NCBI RefSeq assembly: GCF_003075395.1
Contig: NZ_QDFV01000002.1
Location: 124,001-188,000, forward strand
Reading direction: 5' to 3'
Source of the DNA: Microbacterium sp. TPD7012
GTDB lineage: Bacteria > Actinomycetota > Actinomycetes > Actinomycetales > Microbacteriaceae
DNA length: 64,000 bases
How positions within the stretch are numbered: the first letter of the stretch is position 1; the number at the start of each line of letters is the position of its first letter. A model generated the notes under the pieces. That model saw only the letters and a program-made list of their open reading frames with translations, made no database searches and was not told where the DNA came from. The translations under genes and the position numbers were made by a program. Below, piece after piece: positions 17,804 to 24,843 of the stretch.

Positions 17804-18682
17804 ATGTCGATGGCATTCGAGGGAGCGGACGTGAACGTCGTCCCGCGTGTCTACGGCGCGAACGAGCTCGGGGTCCTCGCGGTCACCGCGCCGGGGGATG
17901 CGCACCCTCGTGTCCAGTACGCCGGCGGCGAGCTCTTCGTGGGGCTCGACCGGGCGGGAGACCGCACCGCGGTCACCGAGGGCGAGGCCGAAGGGTGGTC
18001 GCGGCCGTTCCCCGACGTCGTGGCGTCGGCGGTCGCCGCAGCAGGCGCCCTCCCGGAGGCCGCCGAAGGCCTCATCGTCATCGACGACGAGGCGACGGCA
18101 TCCGCCGTTCTGATCGATCCGTCGCGGCTCGAAGGAGCCCGGATCGCGGGCGCGCCGGTCGTCTTCGGGCTCGCGCGCGATCGCTTCGCGATCGTCGGGA
18201 CGGACGATGAGTCGGCCGCTGTGCGCGTGCTCGATCTCGCCGAGGAGCTCTACGACGCAGGCACTCCCCTCGTCAGTGCGCACCCGATCGCGCTCACCGA
18301 CGAGGGCTGGGCGCCGTTCCCGTGGCGCGAGAGGTTCCCGGCGCTCGAGATGCGGTTCGAACGCGTGCTCCGTCTGTTCAGCGTGCGCGTGTACGAAGCC
18401 CAGACGGCGGCTCTGCAGCGTCCGGACGTGCGCTACATCGACCCGAAGATCCGTGTGCTCGACACGGGCGTGACGACGACGTTCGCCGCGTGGCCGAAGG
18501 GCGTCGCGTCGCTGCTTCCCGTGGTCGACAACGTGATCATCGCGGACAGCTCCGGCGAAGGCACGCAACTCAGCGTGGCCACGATGGCGCAGTTCCTCGA
18601 GGCCGGTGGCGATGCCATCGTCCGCACAGGCCTGTCTCCGCTGCGGTACTTCGTGCCGGGCGAGGCGCCCCGCACCTCCTGA
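17804..18682 (+). CDS. Unknown 292-residue protein in the effector island
   Basis: ATG 17804 follows GGAGAGG. An 86-base gap upstream holds TAGTCT (17769-17774), a possible -10. The acidic soluble product has alternating strands and helices; recognisable segments are FALEMRFERVLRLFSV-like in the middle and LPVVDNVIIADSSGEGTQLSV near the C-terminus. I do not recognise the family. It is the last gene before operator C, so it closes the second cassette. An immunity or housekeeping role cannot be distinguished from sequence alone. Confidence 0.6.
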   Translation: MSMAFEGADVNVVPRVYGANELGVLAVTAPGDAHPRVQYAGGELFVGLDRAGDRTAVTEGEAEGWSRPFPDVVASAVAAAGALPEAAEGLIVIDDEATASAVLIDPSRLEGARIAGAPVVFGLARDRFAIVGTDDESAAVRVLDLAEELYDAGTPLVSAHPIALTDEGWAPFPWRERFPALEMRFERVLRLFSVRVYEAQTAALQRPDVRYIDPKIRVLDTGVTTTFAAWPKGVASLLPVVDNVIIADSSGEGTQLSVATMAQFLEAGGDAIVRTGLSPLRYFVPGEAPRTS

Positions 18683-18707
18683 GGGGCGGCCGATGGGCTG
18701 AGGCGCG

Positions 18708-18753
18708 ATGGGCTGATCTCCCCATCGCGTCGGCATCCGCCCCTGGGTAGCGT
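18708..18753 (+). promoter_or_regulatory. Inverted-repeat operator/promoter C upstream of module 3
   Basis: ATGGG-N8-CCCAT lies at 18708-18725, with TAGCGT at 18748-18753 after 22 bp. A second GATGGGCTGA copy of the left arm starts at 18692. Confidence 0.68.
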
Positions 18754-18773
18754 CGGGGCCGGAGGTGGTCGCC

Positions 18774-19481
18774 GTGGGAATGATGCTGCCGGACGAGCTC
18801 ATCTGGGTGATGGACAAGCTGGGCCTCGAATGGCCCGACATCGATGAGGACGAGGTGCACAAGGCCGCCGTCTACGTGCGCGCCTACCGCGACGACATGG
18901 AGTCGCTCGTGCAGACCGCCGATCGTCGGATCAACGGCGAGCTGGCGTCTGCGATGCGCGGCGAGGCAGGCACGGCGCACGTGACCGGCTGGAACCGCAA
19001 CCGCTCCGAGAACGTGCAGCAGCTGCTCGACATCCTGGGGCCTGCGGCCGTGGGCATCGACATCGCCGCCGACATCGTGCTCGCGCTGAAGGTGAAGGTG
19101 ATCGTCGACGTCACGGTCACCCTCGCCCAACTGATCCCGCTGCTCGCCGCCGGCCCCTTCGGGGCGGGCGGGGCTGCGCTGCTGATCATCGCGCGGAAGA
19201 AGCTTTTCTCGATGGCGATGGAGATCACGCTCGAGAAGGTCATCGACGAGGTGCTCCCGCTGGCGATCGAACCCCTCGCCGAGCAGGTCCCCACGTTGGT
19301 CATGGCACTCATGGACGCGCCCGTGGTCGAGGGGACGATCGGAGACGTCGACGAGTTCTTCGCCGACCTCGATGCGCTCGACCAGGCAGCATCTGACATG
19401 GACGCGCACGCGGCCGATGTGGAGGACCTCACCGATCGGCTGCTCGCCGACATCGCCAACCTGCAGATCTCGGGGAGCTGA
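18774..19481 (+). CDS. CpnT-N-terminal-like helical protein, N copy 2 (divergent)
   Basis: GTG 18774 behind GGAGGT gives exactly 235 residues, the same as its paralogs. It keeps LGLEWPDIDEDEV and the NRNRSENVQQLLDILGPAA and DAPVVEGTIGDVDEFFADL blocks, but is clearly older than the near-identical pair at 12093 and 20205. Its codons are G/C-ending like the rest of the genome. The hydrophobic region (about 110-140) is AGPFGAGGAALLIIARKKL. It is likely the export-directing partner of the T protein at 19485, from which it is separated by three bases rather than overlapping. Confidence 0.78.
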   Translation: MGMMLPDELIWVMDKLGLEWPDIDEDEVHKAAVYVRAYRDDMESLVQTADRRINGELASAMRGEAGTAHVTGWNRNRSENVQQLLDILGPAAVGIDIAADIVLALKVKVIVDVTVTLAQLIPLLAAGPFGAGGAALLIIARKKLFSMAMEITLEKVIDEVLPLAIEPLAEQVPTLVMALMDAPVVEGTIGDVDEFFADLDALDQAASDMDAHAADVEDLTDRLLADIANLQISGS

Positions 19482-19484
19482 CCC

Positions 19485-20126
19485 ATGACCTTGAAGAAGC
19501 TGATGCATGACCTCGTCGACGCGGTGGACGGTGCAGGGCACGAGTTCAAGCAGGGGTTCTCGAGCGCCTTCCGCAAACGCGGCGGCAAGCATCGTGCGGA
19601 TGCCGACATCATCCGCGGGTGGGATCGGCGGAACGTCGACGACGAGCCGCGGCATCGCGGAGACGGCAAGCCGCCGACGTCGCATGCGAAGGACTACGAC
19701 ATCCGGGAGGATGTGCGGCGCGGTCTCGAGACGCTCGGGTACGTGCCGAAGCACGCGGACCCCGACTACGACGCCGCCCGCGATCTGGGAACCTCGCTGG
19801 GCAAGGACGTCCGAGGGCTTCCCGGCGAGGTGCTCGACGAGGTGAAGGGCGTGCCGAAGAAAGCGCCGAAACAGCTGCTGGAGGAGCTGTACGAGGACGC
19901 GATCGGTCAGGACAGCCCCGACAAGTACGGCGAGACGGCGCAGGGAGACATGCGCTTCCTCGCACCTGCGAGCGAGGCAGGCGACCTGCGTGGTCTGAGC
20001 AACGGCGAGCTGGAGGCGCGGTTCGGGCTGGCGCCGGGTTCCCTCGACGGGGCGACCCTCGAGGTCACGTCGATCCCCGGCTCGCGCTTCATGAGCGTCG
20101 AGATCGAGCGTCCCGACGGGAGATGA
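19485..20126 (+). CDS. T protein 3: divergent toxin-like protein, possibly shortened
   Basis: A 213-residue protein whose N-terminal 40 residues (MTLKKLMHDLVDAVDGAGHE and on) are helical and basic like the T head but not the standard sequence. The C-terminal 70 residues (DKYGETAQGDMRFLAP, then LEARFGLAPGSLDG) resemble the middle of T protein 2's tail (NYGPAQADHDAFVFP, then LEDLLGFDRGSL). The final GAN..W.PGG block of T protein 2 is absent and the protein stops soon after. It may be a shortened or inactive version of the same toxin class (inferred). No gene follows before operator E, so no dedicated immunity gene is apparent, which fits loss of toxicity. Confidence 0.6.
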   Translation: MTLKKLMHDLVDAVDGAGHEFKQGFSSAFRKRGGKHRADADIIRGWDRRNVDDEPRHRGDGKPPTSHAKDYDIREDVRRGLETLGYVPKHADPDYDAARDLGTSLGKDVRGLPGEVLDEVKGVPKKAPKQLLEELYEDAIGQDSPDKYGETAQGDMRFLAPASEAGDLRGLSNGELEARFGLAPGSLDGATLEVTSIPGSRFMSVEIERPDGR

Positions 20127-20138
20127 TCCTTCCCTGGT

Positions 20139-20187
20139 CGGGGGAGCGCTACCCATGGTGTGGACGAGTGACTGCCACGTACAGTCT
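20139..20187 (+). promoter_or_regulatory. Inverted-repeat operator/promoter E upstream of module 4
   Basis: An 18-bp element with left arm CGGGG (20139-20143), 8-bp spacer and right arm CCCAT (20152-20156); the left arm is weaker than in copies A-D. TACAGT (20182-20187) follows 25 bp later. Closely similar to operator F. Confidence 0.6.
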
Positions 20188-20192
20188 GTGCA

Positions 20193-21065
20193 GGAGGTGT
20201 CGCTGTGGGGATGATGTTGCCGAATGAGCTTGTCTGGGTGATGGAGAAGCTGGGTTTCGAGTGGCCGGATATCGATGAGGACGAGGTTCGTAAGGGGGCG
20301 ACCCTGGTGCGGAACTTCGGGTCGGATCTGGAGGATGTGATCCAGGCGGTGGATCGTCAGGTGAACGGGGACCTGGGTGGGGCGCTGCGGGGGCAGACGG
20401 GTCCGGCGACGATGTCTGCGTGGAACGCGAACCGTTCGCAGAATCTGCAGCAGCTGATCGACATCATGCCGCCGGCGGCGACGGCGATGGATGTGGGTGC
20501 GGATGCGATCTTCGCGTTGAAGATGAAGGTGATCGTCGATGTGTCGTCGACGTTGATCACGTTGGTGGCGATGCTCACGAACCCGATCACGGCGGCGGGT
20601 GCGGGGCCGATGCTGTTGATCAAGAAGAAGCTGTTGAATGCGGCGGTGGATATCGCGGTGGAGCAGTTGTTGAATCAGTTGGCGCCGATGTTGATCGAGC
20701 CGATGGCGGAGAAGCTGCCGGCGGTGATCGATGCGATCCTGGATGCGCCGATGGTGGAGGGGAACATCGGGGATTCGGATGAGTTCTATGCGGATCTGCA
20801 GGCGTTGGATGATGCGCAGTCGACGATGAAGCTGCATGGGTCGGATATCCAGTCGTTGACGTCGAATTTCTTCGCGGAGTTCGAGGCGTTGGACTTCGGG
20901 GGTGATGACTGATGAGTGCGATCAAGCCGATCATCCGTGAGGTGAAGCAGTCGGTGTTGAAGGGTTTCGCCCACGCGAAGGACAAGCTGCACCAGCTCGC
21001 CGACAACATCGTCAAGCACGTCGATGACGTCGGCGTCCGCGTGCGGGGCCAGGACCGGTTCGACG
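20193..21065 (+). repeat. Dispersed coding repeat, copy 2
   Basis: Almost base-for-base the same as 12081-12955, including the overlap between N and T genes. Differences are scattered and mostly synonymous. This is the likely substrate for recombination between modules 1 and 4, which would delete or swap everything between them. Confidence 0.85.
20205..20912 (+). CDS. CpnT-N-terminal-like helical protein, N copy 3
   Basis: GTG 20205 behind GGAGGT; 235 residues, differing from the 12093 product at essentially one position in the region read (NANRSQ versus NTNRSQ). It carries LGFEWPDIDEDEV, the MKVIVDVSSTLITLVAML hydrophobic helix and the AGPMLLIKKKLLNAAVDIA amphipathic stretch. The stop overlaps the ATG of T protein 4 by one base. 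Its codons (many TTG, GGG, CGT) are unusual for the genome, suggesting recent acquisition or recent spread of this version. Confidence 0.8.
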   Translation: MGMMLPNELVWVMEKLGFEWPDIDEDEVRKGATLVRNFGSDLEDVIQAVDRQVNGDLGGALRGQTGPATMSAWNANRSQNLQQLIDIMPPAATAMDVGADAIFALKMKVIVDVSSTLITLVAMLTNPITAAGAGPMLLIKKKLLNAAVDIAVEQLLNQLAPMLIEPMAEKLPAVIDAILDAPMVEGNIGDSDEFYADLQALDDAQSTMKLHGSDIQSLTSNFFAEFEALDFGGDD

Positions 21066-21517
21066 GCGCGCCGGGGAACCCGCCGATCGTGCGGGACCGG
21101 AATCCTGACTGGTTGAACGAACGTCTGGACCGCGACGACCTTCCATTCTGGCGTCGCCGCATGGCAGAGGGGGACCAGTTCAACTACCAGAACCACCATC
21201 GTTATCCCCAGAACGAGGTCACCTTGGGGAACGGTAAGCGCCTGGACTCGTATCTGCCGGGTGAGGAGATCGTGTCGCGCAAGAACACTCAGCTCGACAG
21301 CGTACGACCCGAGACGGCCAACTCGTACATCGATGAGTTGCTGAACAAGTACCCACCCGGTACCCCCATCGCGGGCTCCCCCGATGTGCTTAGCGGGCAG
21401 CCCGTTCTCGAGGTACCCGTACAGACCGACCCCATACCGCAATCCGTGATCGACCACGCCAATGGCAAGGAGCCGCCCGTGCAGATACGGGACGTCCTCG
21501 GAAACGTGTATAACTAG
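20912..21517 (+). CDS. T protein 4: polymorphic toxin with 'LDSY...EIVSRK' C-terminal domain
   Basis: A 201-residue protein: shared T head (1-51), then a tail starting near residue 60. The tail contains NEVTLGNGKRLDSYLPGEEI, VSRKNTQLDSVRPETANSYI, LEVPVQTDPIPQSVIDHAN and a C-terminal IRDVLGNVYN. This combination is one I recall at the C-terminus of many Rhs, LXG and other polymorphic toxins, so the tail is very probably a toxin domain, though I cannot state its biochemical activity. The next genes, particularly 21525, are immunity candidates. The gene is coupled to the N gene by a one-base overlap. Confidence 0.75.
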   Translation: MSAIKPIIREVKQSVLKGFAHAKDKLHQLADNIVKHVDDVGVRVRGQDRFDGAPGNPPIVRDRNPDWLNERLDRDDLPFWRRRMAEGDQFNYQNHHRYPQNEVTLGNGKRLDSYLPGEEIVSRKNTQLDSVRPETANSYIDELLNKYPPGTPIAGSPDVLSGQPVLEVPVQTDPIPQSVIDHANGKEPPVQIRDVLGNVYN

Positions 21518-21524
21518 GATCACC

Positions 21525-22109
21525 ATGACGGAGCGATACATCTACACAGACAAAGTCGGAGCAGGTCCGGAGCACCCGAAGAAGCAATGGGGACTCTTCA
21601 GCAAGGAGTTGACGACGGATGAGGCCGTCGCTCGCTACGACCTCGATGCCGCACGTCGCGAGGACTGGTTCGGAGTGGTGCTCCAGTCCGACGATCAGCG
21701 GCCGCACGCCTACCTGCAGATGTGCCCGAGGGCCAATGGGGTGGAGATGCACAAGCTGAACGCGCAGGGAAGCGTCGACGTCGCCTACACCTGGCGCGCT
21801 TATTACACCCCGTCCGATTCAGCGCACTACGACGGCGATGACAGCCGGGTCTTCTTGAGCGCGATCACGTGGTACACCTATCCGGACGAGTTGCGCTTCT
21901 ATCTGAGGAACGCGTCCGTGGGCAACGTGTCGATGACATTCGGCCCCGACGGTTACGGCAAGGAAGAACGGGTCACGAAACGGGGTTTCGGCGAGCCCGC
22001 GGACGTGGAGACGCGCGAGTTCCGCAACGTCGACGTGACCGCCAACTGGACCAGAATCCCGGACTTCGGTGACTGGGGTGCCTTCTTCCACCCCGAGACT
22101 CAGAAGTGA
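21525..22109 (+). CDS. Putative immunity protein for T protein 4
   Basis: ATG 21525 with AGGA upstream, eight bases after the toxin stop; 194 residues. It is rich in Trp, Tyr and Phe (for example TWRAYYTP, ITWYTYPDELRFYL, NWTRIPDFGDWGAFF) and predicted beta-rich; no membrane segment. I do not recognise the family. It is the first gene after a recognised toxin-class tail, which is the usual immunity position, so the call rests on context. Confidence 0.65.
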   Translation: MTERYIYTDKVGAGPEHPKKQWGLFSKELTTDEAVARYDLDAARREDWFGVVLQSDDQRPHAYLQMCPRANGVEMHKLNAQGSVDVAYTWRAYYTPSDSAHYDGDDSRVFLSAITWYTYPDELRFYLRNASVGNVSMTFGPDGYGKEERVTKRGFGEPADVETREFRNVDVTANWTRIPDFGDWGAFFHPETQK

Positions 22110-22148
22110 CCGGTAGGAACCCTGACGCGCGAGGAGACCAGACACCGG

Positions 22149-23057
22149 ATGCTCCAGGGTGACGTCTTCACCTTCCTGAACGCTCTCGGAGCGCGGGAAG
22201 GCGATCCGCGCCTGGAGCATGCTCTCGCGTTCGTCGACGGCCCGCACGAGGTCGAGGTGTTCGACGAAGGCGGCGTGCAGGAGAAGTACCTCGTCATGAC
22301 GGATCGCGGGGTCGACTTCCTGCTGAAGGACGGCGTGCTCAGTACGGTCTTCGTCTACGCGACCGACACACCCGATCAGAGCACCTACGGCGGATGGGCG
22401 AGCCTCGTCGGCGGGGTCTCCCCCGAGGCGTCACCGGACGATGTCGTGCAGGCGCTCGGCGCACCGCTTCGCTCGACGGAGTCATTCGTGCGGTATCGGA
22501 TAGACCCCGGATTCGTGCAGTTCGACTTCGACGGGGACGCGCTCAAGATGCTCGTCGTCATGCGGGAGGTGGTCGGCGGCGACGCTCCGCAGGCCGCGGC
22601 CGATGAGGTCGAGGGGGCGAAGACCGTCGATGGCGACCTCGCCGTCTTCATGCGCGCTGTCGGCCACTCGATGTTCTCGCCGACGCACATGGCGGTGATC
22701 GGGCTCGCCGGTCCGGCGACCGAGTCCTACGACGAGGAGCGCGGCGGTGCGATGTGGCAGTACGAGGATTCGGCCAGAACCGGTGTCACGCTCCAGTTCA
22801 GGCAGGACGTGCTGGTGGGCGCGCTCATCAAGCTCCGAGCGGAGGACGGCAAGTCCGGTTACCCGACCCCCGAGCTCTTGATCGCCGGACTGGCCCTGCC
22901 GGCGAGCCGCGACACCATCGGGGCGCATTTCGGGACCCCGCGACAGACGAGTCAGCAGATGGATCTCTACCTGGTGGATGACCGCTATCTGCGCTTCGAC
23001 TTCGATGCGGGACTGAGCACGGCCGTCACCGTCGTGCTGCCCGGCGCCGAGGCGTGA
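22149..23057 (+). CDS. Two-repeat protein in immunity array
   Basis: A 302-residue protein from ATG 22149 (GTG 22158 is possible). It consists of two similar halves of about 145 residues. Each opens with a 'F.nalG' helix (VFTFLNALGARE; LAVFMRAVGHSM), has a middle with 'ALGAPLRSTESFVRYRIDPGFVQFDFD' or 'HFGTPRQTSQQMDLYLVDDRYLRFDFD' character, and ends in a valine-rich strand. This is an internal duplication. The fold is not recognised. Its place between putative immunity genes suggests an immunity function, the duplication perhaps broadening or strengthening toxin binding (inferred). Confidence 0.65.
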   Translation: MLQGDVFTFLNALGAREGDPRLEHALAFVDGPHEVEVFDEGGVQEKYLVMTDRGVDFLLKDGVLSTVFVYATDTPDQSTYGGWASLVGGVSPEASPDDVVQALGAPLRSTESFVRYRIDPGFVQFDFDGDALKMLVVMREVVGGDAPQAAADEVEGAKTVDGDLAVFMRAVGHSMFSPTHMAVIGLAGPATESYDEERGGAMWQYEDSARTGVTLQFRQDVLVGALIKLRAEDGKSGYPTPELLIAGLALPASRDTIGAHFGTPRQTSQQMDLYLVDDRYLRFDFDAGLSTAVTVVLPGAEA

Positions 23058-23083
23058 GACCCGAGCACCGGACCAGGAGATCC

Positions 23084-23545
23084 ATGAGCCGTCACACCCA
23101 TGTGGTGGAGTCCAACGGATACAGTCGGGGCCCGCTCATCGACAGCGTGCGTCCGTATCCGGACGCGATCCGCTTCGCCCTGAACCGGCTGAACGGCACG
23201 TCGTTCTGGGCATACAGCCTGTGGCGCGCTCCCGCGGGCACCGACTTCCTGAAGGACATCCCGCTGTCCGACGAGTACGTGCAGAGTGCGGGAACCGCGC
23301 AGGTCATGACCGTCGAGGTGCGCGTGCTGGACGCGAACGGCGCTGCGCACCAATACGTGATCGGGAAGCCGGGCGATCGACCAGCCGGAGCCCCGACCGA
23401 GGTGATCCACTGGGAGGACGGACGTCACAGCACGACCGTGTACCCGAACGAGATGTTCACCGCCGACGAGGCGGCCGACGTCTTCTACGTCTACTTCCAG
23501 ACCGACGAGGTCCCCGAGTCGTACACCTCCGCGAACTCCATCTGA
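23084..23545 (+). CDS. Putative Imm1-like immunity protein, copy 1
   Basis: ATG 23084 with AGGAG ahead gives 153 residues; an upstream GTG-type start would overlap the previous gene. It shares a framework with the product at 23680: YSLWRA or YSIWRA near residue 45, a strand of 'A.VMTVEVR', and a C-terminal YPNEMFTADEAADVFYVYF. The last segment, strand then helix before a short tail, is reminiscent of Imm1-type immunity proteins, but the match is weak. No toxin gene is directly upstream, so it may be an orphan. Confidence 0.62.
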   Translation: MSRHTHVVESNGYSRGPLIDSVRPYPDAIRFALNRLNGTSFWAYSLWRAPAGTDFLKDIPLSDEYVQSAGTAQVMTVEVRVLDANGAAHQYVIGKPGDRPAGAPTEVIHWEDGRHSTTVYPNEMFTADEAADVFYVYFQTDEVPESYTSANSI

Positions 23546-23555
23546 CCCGATGACG

Positions 23556-23604
23556 GTGGGTTGATCTACCCATCGCGCTGCGCCGTCCCGGCTGGGGGTA
23601 ACCT
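23556..23604 (+). promoter_or_regulatory. Inverted-repeat operator/promoter D upstream of an N-gene remnant
   Basis: GTGGG-N8-CCCAT lies at 23556-23573. TAACCT (23599-23604) follows 25 bp later. The ATG of the remnant ORF starts two bases after the -10-like hexamer, leaving little or no room for a standard 5' leader if this is the promoter actually used. Confidence 0.6.
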
Positions 23605-23605
23605 C

Positions 23606-23683
23606 ATGGCGGAGAAGCTGGGCTTCGAGTCGCCGGATCAGGACATTCTGGTCACACGAGTGATCGTTCGGGAGGAACCATGA
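23606..23683 (+). pseudogene. 25-codon remnant of an N gene, overlapping the next start
   Basis: An ATG at 23606 opens a 25-residue ORF reading MAEKLGFESPDQD and on to REEP, stopping at TGA 23681-23683 inside the ATGA overlap with gene 23680. The first 11 residues copy 'MEKLGFEWPD', the start of the N proteins, with W changed to S; beyond that the homology is gone. Together with operator D just upstream, this is best read as a deletion or recombination scar in which promoter and first codons of a former module survive and now sit directly ahead of an immunity-like gene. Confidence 0.7.
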
Positions 23684-24195
23684 CGCGGTACGGACCCTAC
23701 GCCGAGACCACCCCTCGCGGGCAGACGGGCTGGCTCGACGGGGCACGCCGCCCTGTGCCCGAGCATCTCCGGCTCATGCTCGGCCACCTGGACGGCGTAG
23801 GCAAGTACACCTACAGCATCTGGCGGGCGACGAATCCGGAGAGCATCATCGTGACGCGGAAGGATACCGGCGACACGTTTCTGCAGGCGGCTGGTTCTGC
23901 TTCGGCCATGACGCTAGAGATCCGGAAGCCCGGCCCTGACGGCAAGGGCCGTCTTTATACAGTCGGTCGAGGTGCCGCAACCGGTGAAGCCACGATCCTC
24001 ATTCCGATCAACGACGAACGGGCGGTGAGGGTCTTCGCCGACGAAGTCTTCTCCGCCGACGACGCGGCCGCGGTCTTCACGCAATATTACGAGACTGGCA
24101 CCCTCGCAGAGCCGTTCGTCTTCCGCGAACTGGACCCGTCCTTCGTCGGCGGTCCGCAAGAGGACGAGGTGCTCGACGAAGGGCGAAGAACATGA
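23680..24195 (+). CDS. Putative Imm1-like immunity protein, copy 2
   Basis: ATG 23680 behind GGAGG; 171 residues. It is a paralog of 23084: YTYSIWRATNPESI, a 'SAMTLEIRKPGPDG' strand and a C-terminal DEVFSADDAAAVFTQYYETG. It is expressed from operator/promoter D through the 25-codon remnant, with which it overlaps by the ATGA. The acidic tail (about 20 residues, EDEVLDEGRR) is extra relative to copy 1. It overlaps the following Tdi1-like gene by four bases. Confidence 0.65.
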   Translation: MTRYGPYAETTPRGQTGWLDGARRPVPEHLRLMLGHLDGVGKYTYSIWRATNPESIIVTRKDTGDTFLQAAGSASAMTLEIRKPGPDGKGRLYTVGRGAATGEATILIPINDERAVRVFADEVFSADDAAAVFTQYYETGTLAEPFVFRELDPSFVGGPQEDEVLDEGRRT

Positions 24196-24755
24196 TCGAG
24201 ATCTCAGATTTCGTGCACCATGGGACGGTCGAGCCCGAGGTCGTCGAGGCCTTTCGGGGCCGTGTTCCCGACGAGGTGATCGAACTGTGGGAGACCTACG
24301 GGTACGGATCGTTCGCGTCGGGCTTCCTGCGTGTGATCAACCCCGCCGTGTACGAGGCGGAGTTGGCGGATTGCATCGGCAAGACCCAGGGCGACGGCAT
24401 CGCGATCCCGATCATGGTGACGGGGCTCGCGGACCTCATCACGTGGGAGCCGAGTCTGAACGGATTCATCGCGATCAGGTATCGAGACGGTCGGGCTGCA
24501 GGACTCAACAGCGAACTGAGCCACTTCCTGGACATGCTGAACAGGGCGCGAGACTTCTATCTGTCGCGGACGCTGAACTGGGACATCTTCGCCCGGGCGG
24601 TCGAGGCCCACGGCGAACTGCCCTACGAGCAGTCGTTCACCTTCGTGCCTCTGCGTTCTCTGGGCGGTCCGGAGAAGGTGGAGAACCTGAAGAAGCGGGA
24701 GACGATCGCCGCGATCCAGGTGATGGTGGAATTCCAGGGCGTCATCGGCCACTGA
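24192..24755 (+). CDS. GAD-like/DUF1851 (Tdi1-type) immunity protein, orphan copy
   Basis: A 187-residue protein from ATG 24192 in an ATGA overlap. The N-terminal GAD-like half has VPDEVIELWETYGYGSFASG, DCIGKTQGDGIAIPIMVTGL and DLITWEPS. The C-terminal DUF1851 half has EAHGELPYEQSFTFVPL and SLGGPEKVENLKKRE. This two-domain layout is that of Agrobacterium Tdi1, the antidote to the Ntox15 DNase Tde1 (established knowledge). No Ntox15 gene is upstream of this copy; the one encoded at 25570 has its own Tdi1-like gene at 26222. This copy is therefore an orphan that may give extra or cross protection. Confidence 0.85.
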   Translation: MIEISDFVHHGTVEPEVVEAFRGRVPDEVIELWETYGYGSFASGFLRVINPAVYEAELADCIGKTQGDGIAIPIMVTGLADLITWEPSLNGFIAIRYRDGRAAGLNSELSHFLDMLNRARDFYLSRTLNWDIFARAVEAHGELPYEQSFTFVPLRSLGGPEKVENLKKRETIAAIQVMVEFQGVIGH

Positions 24756-24796
24756 GCCACGCCTGAGGGAAGAGTCCGATCCATCGTCGCGCGCCC

Positions 24797-24843
24797 AGGG
24801 GGAGTGCTACCCATGGTGTGGGCGAGTGACTGCCACGTACAGT
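24797..24843 (+). promoter_or_regulatory. Inverted-repeat operator/promoter F upstream of module 5
   Basis: Left arm AGGGG, 8-bp spacer and right arm CCCAT (24797-24814), then TACAGT at 24838-24843 after 23 bp. The stretch from the right arm to the GTG start is almost the same as in operator E, apart from a two-base difference in spacer length. Confidence 0.6.

Noticed and set aside
18570..20837. 755-residue minus-strand ORF
   Set aside because: Shadow of two N genes and a T gene; it contains mirrored copies of the same repeats.
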